Assembly: GCA_027625355.1 (NCBI GenBank)
Contig: JAQBWI010000037.1
Coordinates: forward strand, 1-9,399
Source: Pseudomonadota bacterium
GTDB taxonomy: Bacteria; Pseudomonadota; Alphaproteobacteria; HIMB59; GCA-002718135
Direction of reading: 5' to 3'
Length of the DNA stretch: 9,399 bases
Part shown: one piece after another, positions 1 through 5,628 of the stretch
Layout of the letters: every line of letters starts with the position of its first letter
Numbering within the stretch: position 1 is the first letter of the stretch
Position numbers and translations under genes: made by a program
The notes under the pieces: model-generated
The model's input: the letters and a program-made list of their open reading frames with translations, nothing else
Databases searched by the model: none
What the model was told of the DNA's origin: nothing

Positions 1-189
1 CAGTGGCCAAATGGAAACTAAAATTAAGGCCACCATTGGTAAAATAATTAACTGAGAAAAAAAACCAATAAAAAATTCCTTAGGTTTAATAAATATTTTA
101 GTGAAATCATTTAAAGATAGACCAAGACCCAAAGAAAACATAATAAACGCTAGAGCTATTGGCAAGAGAACATCGGTAACTATATTCAT
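1..189 (-). CDS. Bile acid:sodium symporter (BASS) family protein, N-terminal part, cut by left edge
   Basis: The minus strand reads open from an ATG at 189-187 to the left edge, giving 63 codons that start MNIVTDVLLPIALAFIMFSL. The opening LLPIALAFIMFSLGLGLSL, then a short polar segment with a K-P-K motif and a second hydrophobic stretch (about residues 42-62), is the typical start of sodium-coupled BASS/SBF symporters. These are inner-membrane proteins of about ten helices that import organic anions. The substrate cannot be told from this fragment; bacterial members vary widely and most do not carry bile acids. No good Shine-Dalgarno sequence precedes the ATG. The gene is divergent from pcs with 78 bases between the starts. 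The family call is from remembered sequence pattern only; the remaining helices lie outside the window. Confidence 0.8.
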   Translation of the reverse strand, partial: MNIVTDVLLPIALAFIMFSLGLGLSLNDFTKIFIKPKEFFIGFFSQLIILPMVALILVSIWPL

Positions 190-267
190 AGAAATAATCT
201 ATCATTTGATTCCTAAAATAAATATAAAATTATCAAACATTTATTGAATAAAATGATATAAAACCTT
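190..267. promoter_or_regulatory. Divergent intergenic region between BASS transporter and pcs
   Basis: This 78-base AT-rich gap lies between two divergent start codons, so it should hold promoters for both genes. The only clear box-like element on the plus strand is TATAAA at 257-262, which would place a transcription start at or next to the pcs ATG. No matching -35 box is seen at the usual distance. An 8-base inverted repeat (tatcattt at 200-207, aaatgata at 251-258) is present but is easily expected by chance at this base composition. Confidence 0.35.
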
Positions 268-999
268 ATGTTTTTAAATTTAGAGAGAATAAATAAGAAC
301 AAAATAGCGGCCTGGGCTGTTCATGGTTTTACAGGATCTGGAGCAGTTTTAGGTTTTTTAGCTATTATAGCCATTCTGAACAGTGATGCTGTTGGTGCTT
401 TTTTATGGTTAGGTTTGGCACTACTAATTGATGGACTAGACGGGACTTTGGCAAGAAAAGTTAATGTCACAGAACAAACACCAAATATCGATGGAACAAT
501 ACTTGATAGCGTTATAGATTATTTAAATTATGTAATTATTCCAAGTTTAATGATCTACTGGTTTGGAATGGTTCCGGGTATCTTAGAAATAATTTTACCT
601 GCAGCAATTTTTTTAGTTTCACTTTTTACTTTTTCAAACCTTCAAATGAAAACGGAGGATTATTATTTTAGAGGTTTTCCCGCTGTTTGGAATATAGTTG
701 TTTTATATTTTTTTATTTTAGGAACACATGAATATATTAATGTAGGTGTAATAATTATTTGTTTAATATTGACTTTTGTTCCAATTAAATTTGTTCACCC
801 CTTAAGGGTCAAAGAATTAAGGAACTTAACAATTTTTTTTACAATTATTTGGTCTGCTACAACTTTAAAACTTGTTACAACACCATCTTCAAAATTCTTT
901 ATGATAGATAGTACAATTATTTTTATTTTATGGGTGTTAACATCAATTTATTTTGCAGTTATTTGCTGGGGCAGATCAGTAAAAAATCCTGAAAATTAA
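268..999 (+). CDS. pcs: Phosphatidylcholine synthase (CDP-diacylglycerol:choline O-phosphatidyltransferase)
   Basis: This 243-residue integral membrane protein of the CDP-alcohol phosphatidyltransferase superfamily is expected to condense CDP-diacylglycerol with choline to give phosphatidylcholine and CMP in the inner membrane. The catalytic signature is complete: D55-G-L-D58-G59-x-x-A62-R63, then G76, D80 and D84. These are the Mg2+ and CDP-binding aspartates. The rest matches Pcs rather than PgsA or PssA: an early A-V-H-x-F-T motif, a G-F-P-A-V-W-N segment near the middle, and a V-P-I-K-F-V-H-P-L-R-V-K segment further on. Length fits the family (about 240). Several hydrophobic helices follow the signature. 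The ATG at 268 is the first possible start, since the frame is closed just upstream by TAA at 259-261. No Shine-Dalgarno sequence is visible. Its stop overlaps the convergent thioesterase stop by 4 bases. Confidence 0.9.
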   Translation: MFLNLERINKNKIAAWAVHGFTGSGAVLGFLAIIAILNSDAVGAFLWLGLALLIDGLDGTLARKVNVTEQTPNIDGTILDSVIDYLNYVIIPSLMIYWFGMVPGILEIILPAAIFLVSLFTFSNLQMKTEDYYFRGFPAVWNIVVLYFFILGTHEYINVGVIIICLILTFVPIKFVHPLRVKELRNLTIFFTIIWSATTLKLVTTPSSKFFMIDSTIIFILWVLTSIYFAVICWGRSVKNPEN

Positions 1000-1388
1000 A
1001 TTTTTAATTTTTCTAAAAAAAAATATAATTCGTTAGGTAGTTTAGAAATTTTTCCTGAAGAGTTAACAGGTATTACCAGAACAGAAGCTTGAACTAGCAA
1101 ATCTGATTTCCTATAAATTTTTTGATTAAATTTTATTTTTACTCTACTTAACTGATCTATTTCTGAAGTTACCTTAATTAAATCTTCAAAAAAAGCTGGC
1201 TTCTTAAAACTTATAGAACATTCTTTAACAACAAAAATTAAATCAAATTTTTTTAATAATTCTTCATGTGTATAAATGGTTTGATAAATTAAATTAGTTC
1301 TACTTCTTTCTAGGAACTTTAAATAATTAGCATGATAAACTCTACCAGAGGCATCGGTATCTTCATAATAAACATTAAACTTACTCAT
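996..1388 (-). CDS. ybgC: YbgC-type acyl-CoA thioesterase (hotdog fold)
   Basis: This 130-residue single hotdog-domain protein is of the 4-hydroxybenzoyl-CoA thioesterase/YbgC family, cytosolic and normally tetrameric, hydrolysing acyl-CoA thioesters (short-chain CoA or acyl-ACP substrates are reported for family members). The N-terminal signature YYEDTDASGRVYHANYLKF (residues 7-25) holds the catalytic Asp, D12, equivalent to D18 of E. coli YbgC. The family usually has DAGGVVYH, so S14 and R16 are small departures. Length matches the family (about 130-140). The ATG at 1388 is preceded by a modest GGTAAG. In many proteobacteria ybgC opens the tol-pal operon; here it stands alone between pcs and cysE. 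Its last codons overlap the pcs stop, tail to tail. The physiological substrate cannot be read from the sequence; a membrane-lipid role is inferred from neighbours and family only. Confidence 0.87.
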   Translation of the reverse strand: MSKFNVYYEDTDASGRVYHANYLKFLERSRTNLIYQTIYTHEELLKKFDLIFVVKECSISFKKPAFFEDLIKVTSEIDQLSRVKIKFNQKIYRKSDLLVQASVLVIPVNSSGKISKLPNELYFFLEKLKI

Positions 1389-1481
1389 AAACTTACCATA
1401 TATATAAAAAACAAGAGAATTTTAGTCTATATAAGCATACTAATTGAAAAATTTGAAATAATCATTACTTAGCACCTAAAC
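1389..1481. promoter_or_regulatory. Divergent intergenic region between ybgC and cysE
   Basis: These 93 bases separate the divergent ybgC and cysE starts and should hold the promoter of the cysE-cysK-metB operon. On the plus strand there are two TTGAAA boxes (1444-1449 and 1453-1458) and TA-rich stretches at 1428-1435, but no well-spaced -35/-10 pair that I can defend. No GC-containing stem or recognisable SAM or other riboswitch core is visible. The bases just before the cysE ATG contain no Shine-Dalgarno sequence. Confidence 0.4.
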
Positions 1482-2057
1482 ATGAATAATTATTTAAACT
1501 CAATAATTAAAAGAGATCCTGCCGCAAGAGATAAGATAAGTATTATCCTTACTTACCCTGGGGTAAAAGCTGTTTTCTTTCATCATTTAGCCCACAAAAT
1601 TTGGAATTATAAATTTTTTCTAATAGCTAGAATTATTTCTCAATTCAGCCGTTTTTTAACCGGCATAGAAATTCATCCTGGAGCTAAAATTGGCAAAAAC
1701 TTATTCATTGATCATGGTATGGGTGTTGTTATTGGTGAAAGCTCAGAAATAGGTGATGATGTAACACTTTATCATGGTGTGACACTTGGAGGTATTTCAC
1801 CTTCAGAACAATCTGAGAGTCAAAGAAATAGTAAGAGACACCCTACTTTAATGAATAATGTAATTGTTGGTTCTAGCGCTCAAGTTTTAGGACCTATTAC
1901 AATCGGTAAATGCGCCAGAATAGGAGCAAATACTGTTGTGCTAAAAGATGTCCCTGATCATGCGACAATGGTGGGTAATCCTGCTAAAAATATTAGTACT
2001 AACACTGATTCTAGCTTTAAGCCTTATGGAGTAAGAGATATTGATGATAACAAATAA
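1482..2057 (+). CDS. cysE: Serine O-acetyltransferase, short form
   Basis: CysE transfers acetyl from acetyl-CoA to serine, making O-acetylserine, the committed step of cysteine synthesis in the cytosol. The 191-residue protein begins with the RDPAARDKI segment (residues 11-19) that contributes the active-site Asp (D12), followed by a short helical part and a left-handed beta helix of hexapeptide repeats (about 62-170). Catalytic motifs visible are IEIHPGAKIG (63-71), FIDHGMGVVIGE (75-86, with the D77-H78 pair matching D157-H158 of E. coli) and YHGVTLGG (97-104). It lacks the long N-terminal domain of the 273-residue E. coli enzyme and resembles the EpsC/short CysE type. The start is fixed: TAG at 1470-1472 closes the frame upstream. 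The first gene of an operon, it overlaps cysK by 14 bases. CysE commonly forms a complex with CysK through its C-terminal tail; that tail here ends in D-D-N-K, not Ile, so such docking is doubtful. Confidence 0.94.
   Translation: MNNYLNSIIKRDPAARDKISIILTYPGVKAVFFHHLAHKIWNYKFFLIARIISQFSRFLTGIEIHPGAKIGKNLFIDHGMGVVIGESSEIGDDVTLYHGVTLGGISPSEQSESQRNSKRHPTLMNNVIVGSSAQVLGPITIGKCARIGANTVVLKDVPDHATMVGNPAKNISTNTDSSFKPYGVRDIDDNK
2033..2043 (+). promoter_or_regulatory. Ribosome binding site of cysK, inside the cysE end
   Basis: AAGAG(A) at 2033-2038, followed by five bases and ATG at 2044, gives reasonable Shine-Dalgarno spacing. It supports the ATG at 2044 over the TTG one codon earlier, and places cysK initiation within the last codons of cysE, consistent with translational coupling. 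Confidence 0.45.
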
Positions 2058-3042
2058 TATAGTCGATCTAATTGGAAATACCCCCCTCATTAAGCTTAAA
2101 TACCCATCAGAAATAACTAATTGTGAAATCTATGGTAAGGCTGAATTTTTAAATCCAGGTGGATCAATAAAAGATAGAACTGCTCTTGGCATAATTTTAG
2201 ATGCAGAAAAAAATAAATTAATTGAACCTAATGGTATTTGTGTTGAAGGAACATTTGGAAACACAGGTATTGGACTTACCTTAGTTAACAATGCAAGAGG
2301 CTACAAAACAGTCATTGTTATGCCAAATATTACTGTTCCATCAAAAAGAGATATTTTAAAAAATATGGGAGCTGAACTACATCTTGTAGATCCTAAACCA
2401 TACTCTGATCCGGGCAATTATCAGAGAGTATCTGAGAGACTTGCTAAAGAAATAGAAAAAGAAAGAGGTGTAAAAACTTTTTGGGCAGGACAATTTGAAA
2501 ATACATCAAATTATAAATTTCATGAGCAAACAACCGCTAATGAAATATACAATCAAACAAATGGAAAGATTAATGGCTTTACTTGTGCAATTGGAACTGG
2601 AGGGACATTGACTGGAATAGGTTTAGGACTTAAATCTAAAGATAAAAACATACAAATTGCGTGTACTGACTCACAGGGCTCTTCTATGTATAATTATTTT
2701 ACATCAGGTAATTTAGAAAAAAAAGGTGATCCCTCTTTTACTGAAGGAATAGGTCAAGCAAGAATAACTAAAAATTTAGAAAAGTGTAAAGTTGATATGT
2801 CTTACTATGTGGATGACAAAGAATGCTTAGAAATGCTCTTTAAACTTATTAAAACTGATGGACTATTTCTGGGAACTAGTTCAGGTGTAAATGTCATGGG
2901 TGCTGTTAAAATGGCTAAAGAATTAGGTCCTGGAAATACTATAGTAACGATACTTTGTGATGATGCTAATAAGTATTATGATAAAATGTTTAATAAAGAT
3001 TTTTTAAATGATAATGGGTTACCAATACCTGATTGGTTATAA
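2044..3042 (+). CDS. cysK: Cysteine synthase A-type PLP enzyme (O-acetylserine sulfhydrylase)
   Basis: This 332-residue fold-type II PLP enzyme is expected to make cysteine from O-acetylserine and sulfide. IGNTPLIKL lies near the N-terminus. The PLP lysine sits in NPGGSIKDRT (K43), and the phosphate-binding GTGGT loop is near residue 187. The C-terminus, with VTILCDDANKYYDKMFN and a final PIPDWL, is typical of a cysteine synthase A subgroup I know from alphaproteobacteria. The substrate-binding loop reads T70-F-G-N-T-G75. Classical CysK has TSGNTG and, as I recall, this subgroup usually has TAGNTG, so the bulky Phe is notable. Homology also extends to cystathionine beta-synthase, and adjacency to a cystathionine lyase/synthase leaves that activity open. 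Fourteen bases overlap cysE; two bases separate it from metB. Family assignment is firm, the exact sulfur donor and acceptor less so. Confidence 0.88.
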   Translation: MITNNIVDLIGNTPLIKLKYPSEITNCEIYGKAEFLNPGGSIKDRTALGIILDAEKNKLIEPNGICVEGTFGNTGIGLTLVNNARGYKTVIVMPNITVPSKRDILKNMGAELHLVDPKPYSDPGNYQRVSERLAKEIEKERGVKTFWAGQFENTSNYKFHEQTTANEIYNQTNGKINGFTCAIGTGGTLTGIGLGLKSKDKNIQIACTDSQGSSMYNYFTSGNLEKKGDPSFTEGIGQARITKNLEKCKVDMSYYVDDKECLEMLFKLIKTDGLFLGTSSGVNVMGAVKMAKELGPGNTIVTILCDDANKYYDKMFNKDFLNDNGLPIPDWL

Positions 3043-3044
3043 TC

Positions 3045-4205
3045 ATGAATGAAATAAAAAAACTTTTTAATACAAAAGTTATACACGCTGGACATAAAGA
3101 GGACAAAGAAACTGGCTCAGTAATGCCCCCAATCCATCTCTCATCAACTTTTAAACAAAAAAGTCCTGGGGATTTTAAATATGAATATGCTCGAACAAAT
3201 AATCCAACTAGAGAAATACTAGAAAAATTACTTAAAGAATTAGAAGAAGGTGAATTTGCTTACGCTTTCTCTTCTGGTATGGCAGCAATAAATACCCTTA
3301 CAGATGCTTTGGATAAAAATTTTCATATTATTTGTTCCGATGATGTTTATGGAGGTACAAGGAGAATTTTTGATAAAGTAAAAAATGTAAATCAAAATAT
3401 TGAAATTACATATACAGATTTTGCCAAAGAAGATAATTGGCCAGGCTTAATTAAAGAAAATACCAAAATGATATGGTTAGAGACTCCATCTAATCCTCTT
3501 TTAAAATTAATAGATATTACTAAAATAAAAAAAGAAATTCCTAACGATGATATTAAAATAGTTTGTGATAATACTTTTGCTTCCCCTTATAACCAACAGC
3601 CCCTAACTTTGGGCGCTGACGTTGTGCTACACTCTTCAACAAAATACCTTGGTGGTCATTCTGATATTATTGGAGGTGCAATAATTATCAAAAATGACAA
3701 TAAATTGGCTGAAAAAATAAAATATTTACAAAATGCAATAGGTGCGATCCCCTCTCCTTTTGACTGTTATATGTTAATTAGAAGCATCAAAACATTATCA
3801 GTTAGAATGGAAAAACATAATTCTAATGCCATGATTATAAGTGAGCACTTAAATAATCATCCAAAAGTTAAAAAGATAAGATATCCTGGACTAAAACAGG
3901 ATTCAAATCATAACATTGCTAAATCACAAATGAGAGGATTTGGTGGCATTATTTCAGTAGACTTAAATACTGATTTAAAGGGAACATTAAAATTTCTAGA
4001 AAATATAGAAATCTTTACTTTAGCAGAAAGCCTAGGTGGAGTTGAGAGCTTAATTGAACATCCAGCAATAATGACTCATGCTTCTATTGAAAAAAATATT
4101 AGAGAAGAACTGGGCATTAGTGACTCTCTTGTAAGGTTATCTGTAGGTATTGAAGATGTAAAGGATTTAGTTTCAGCTTTAGATAAAGCTCTTAACTTAA
4201 TCTAA
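3045..4205 (+). CDS. metB: Trans-sulfuration PLP enzyme, cystathionine gamma-synthase or gamma-lyase
   Basis: This 386-residue member of the Cys/Met metabolism PLP family is cytosolic and usually a tetramer. The PLP lysine is K200 in SSTKYLGGHSD; Y48 and R50 in YEYARTNNPTR bind the cofactor phosphate of the partner subunit; Y102 in the VYGGT motif stacks on PLP and D175 in VCDNTFAS holds its ring nitrogen. The AESLGGVESLIEHPAIMTHAS segment (about 330-350) is typical of both cystathionine gamma-synthase (cysteine to cystathionine, toward methionine) and gamma-lyase (cystathionine to cysteine). The sequence alone does not separate them; metB is used as the conventional name. An in-frame TTG lies 12 bases upstream inside cysK, but the ATG at 3045, two bases after the cysK stop, fits the family N-terminus. 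No strong Shine-Dalgarno precedes it, so coupling to cysK is likely. The end overlaps the convergent pyrophosphohydrolase by 9 bases. Confidence 0.88.
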   Translation: MNEIKKLFNTKVIHAGHKEDKETGSVMPPIHLSSTFKQKSPGDFKYEYARTNNPTREILEKLLKELEEGEFAYAFSSGMAAINTLTDALDKNFHIICSDDVYGGTRRIFDKVKNVNQNIEITYTDFAKEDNWPGLIKENTKMIWLETPSNPLLKLIDITKIKKEIPNDDIKIVCDNTFASPYNQQPLTLGADVVLHSSTKYLGGHSDIIGGAIIIKNDNKLAEKIKYLQNAIGAIPSPFDCYMLIRSIKTLSVRMEKHNSNAMIISEHLNNHPKVKKIRYPGLKQDSNHNIAKSQMRGFGGIISVDLNTDLKGTLKFLENIEIFTLAESLGGVESLIEHPAIMTHASIEKNIREELGISDSLVRLSVGIEDVKDLVSALDKALNLI

Positions 4206-4220
4206 ATTAACAATTTTTTT
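4178..4220 (+). terminator. Possible intrinsic terminator of the cysE-cysK-metB transcript
   Basis: A 7-base-pair stem (tttagat 4178-4184 with atctaaa 4200-4206) continues, after one A-A mismatch, with a 3-pair stem (aag/ctt) closing a 7-base loop. A run of seven T follows at 4214-4220 after a 7-base gap. It acts only in the plus direction, since the minus reading has no T run after the stem. The stem is AT-rich and the T run is not adjacent, so this is tentative. It lies across the overlapping 3' ends of metB and the convergent gene. Confidence 0.3.
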
Positions 4221-4583
4221 CAAATTTGGTGCAAAATAGTTCGGGCCTTTCATTACCTTACCTGAATCATTGTATATAGGCTTTCCATCTTCTCCCAACT
4301 TACTCATATTGGATCTTTGAACTTCATCAAAGCATTCATCTAAATTAATTCCAAAAGAATGCCCTGCCCCATATGTAACATAAAGTATATCTGTTAAAGC
4401 ATCAGCAACTTCAACAATATCATTGTTTTTTATAGCTTCTTTTAACTCATTTAGTTCCTCTTCAATCAAGTCAATTCTTAGCTGTACTATTTTATTCTCA
4501 GGGAATTCAGCTTTTTCTTTTACGTCCTGACCATAGGTGTTCATAAATGCTTTAACTTTATTAAAATTAGACATATCACTCAT
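4197..4583 (-). CDS. MazG/HisE-like nucleotide pyrophosphohydrolase
   Basis: This 128-residue all-alpha NTP pyrophosphatase belongs to the phosphoribosyl-ATP pyrophosphohydrolase-like family. The Mg2+-binding signature is visible: acidic helix L-I-E41-E42-E43-L-N-E46-L, then VEVADALTDILYV with E58, D61 and D65. The C-terminal part, with a SNMSKL motif followed by G-K-P-I-Y and GKVMKGPNYFAPNL, marks a small single-domain subgroup found in bacteria and phages rather than true HisE or two-domain MazG. Members hydrolyse nucleoside triphosphates to monophosphate and pyrophosphate, often as pool cleaning; the substrate here is unknown. The ATG at 4583 lies 11 bases after the rseP stop with a weak AAAGAA close by; a second ATG at 4574 is also possible. 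Last gene of the gcv-rseP run, overlapping metB tail to tail by 9 bases. Confidence 0.8.
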   Translation of the reverse strand: MSDMSNFNKVKAFMNTYGQDVKEKAEFPENKIVQLRIDLIEEELNELKEAIKNNDIVEVADALTDILYVTYGAGHSFGINLDECFDEVQRSNMSKLGEDGKPIYNDSGKVMKGPNYFAPNLKKIVNLD

Positions 4584-4594
4584 TTCTTTGTTAT

Positions 4595-5623
4595 TTATTT
4601 ATAAAAAATATCGTTAAAAGTAATAAAAATAAACATAAAAGATATTATTGTTAAACCTGTTGCAATATAAATGCGGGTAACCAATTCCGGTAAAGAATTT
4701 GAAAATATCTTACTAATAATGAAATAAATAATATGGCCACCATCGAGAAGAGGTATCGGCAACAAATTAAATATTCCTACAAAAAGTGAAATTACAATAA
4801 ATAAGAAAATAACTCCTCTTATTTTATCTAGCATCATTTGATCAGCCATTTTTACGATACCTACTGGTCCAGCTAATTGATCTCCTAAAGTGTTATCATC
4901 ATATGATTTTTTTAAAAAATTTAGTGATGCTCCATAATAAGCAGGAATAAATTCAAGAGAGTTTTGAAGCGATTTATTAAGATTAAACTTATCTATTATT
5001 GGATCACTGTTGGTTGAAATACCAATTACATATCTATTAATTTCCTTATTAAATTTTAATTCAAAATTTTTTTCAATTAATTGGCCATCTCTATCCAGTA
5101 ATAAAGAAATAAATTTATCATTGGCTAAAGCCCTTGGAATATCGCTAAATTCATCAACTTGAACGTTATTGACTGAAATAATAACATCATTAACTCTTAA
5201 ATCATTCTCTTGAGCTGCAGAGTTATCCATAACTGTCCCAATAATTGGTAAAAAACTTGCAATACCAAAGAAAAAGAAAATACAAAACAAAGCAATCCAT
5301 GCGGATAAAATATTAAAAACACTTCCTGCAAGTAGAATAAATATTTTTTGATACAGCTTTAAAGACTGAAAAGATCCCGGATCTTGATTTGAGTTTTTTT
5401 GAAAAACTGTATCAAGGCCTTTTATTTTAACATATCCCCCTAGTGGTATGGGGCATATTTTCCAGATAGTGTTATTTTTGTCTGTAAATTGAAATATTGG
5501 TTTACCAAAACCAATAGAAAAATCAGTAACTTCAGCTTTGAATATTCTAGCAAATAAATAATGACCAAATTCATGAATGAAAACAATACAAATAAATACT
5601 AATAATAAATTAATATAGATCAT
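4595..5623 (-). CDS. rseP: RseP-type site-2 intramembrane zinc metalloprotease (M50)
   Basis: RseP-family proteases cut transmembrane segments, classically anti-sigma factors after a first cut and leftover signal peptides. This 342-residue protein has the zinc motif HEFGH at residues 17-21 in the first membrane helix and the third ligand in LLDGG (D294) in a later helix, with the usual N-L-L-P-I-P just before it. Other family marks are GGYVKIKG (62-69), a hydrophobic pair around 93-128 and GPVGI (252-256). One PDZ-like region fits residues about 128-190 (R-V-N-D-V-I-I-S-V-N). E. coli RseP has 450 residues and two PDZ domains, so this is a compact, single-PDZ form. It starts 5 bases after gcvP without a visible Shine-Dalgarno, suggesting coupled translation. 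The usual neighbours (dxr, bamA, lpx genes) are absent. Its anti-sigma substrate, if any, cannot be told here. Confidence 0.88.
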   Translation of the reverse strand: MIYINLLLVFICIVFIHEFGHYLFARIFKAEVTDFSIGFGKPIFQFTDKNNTIWKICPIPLGGYVKIKGLDTVFQKNSNQDPGSFQSLKLYQKIFILLAGSVFNILSAWIALFCIFFFFGIASFLPIIGTVMDNSAAQENDLRVNDVIISVNNVQVDEFSDIPRALANDKFISLLLDRDGQLIEKNFELKFNKEINRYVIGISTNSDPIIDKFNLNKSLQNSLEFIPAYYGASLNFLKKSYDDNTLGDQLAGPVGIVKMADQMMLDKIRGVIFLFIVISLFVGIFNLLPIPLLDGGHIIYFIISKIFSNSLPELVTRIYIATGLTIISFMFIFITFNDIFYK

Positions 5624-5628
5624 TAAAT

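Noticed and set aside
200..258. 8-base inverted repeat tatcattt/aaatgata in the gap before pcs as an operator
   Set aside because: The arms are 43 bases apart, AT-rich and imperfectly centred; nothing ties them to a known regulator.
992..1011. AT-only inverted repeat (aaaattaaa / tttaatttt) at the pcs/ybgC junction, with a T run after it in the minus direction, as a bidirectional terminator
   Set aside because: The arms are entirely A and T with a two-base loop, so the stem is weak, and such repeats are frequent by chance in this composition.
1389..1481. SAM or other riboswitch in the leader of cysE-cysK-metB
   Set aside because: The gap is short and lacks GC-bearing stems or a core motif I recognise from SAM-II or SAM-V aptamers.
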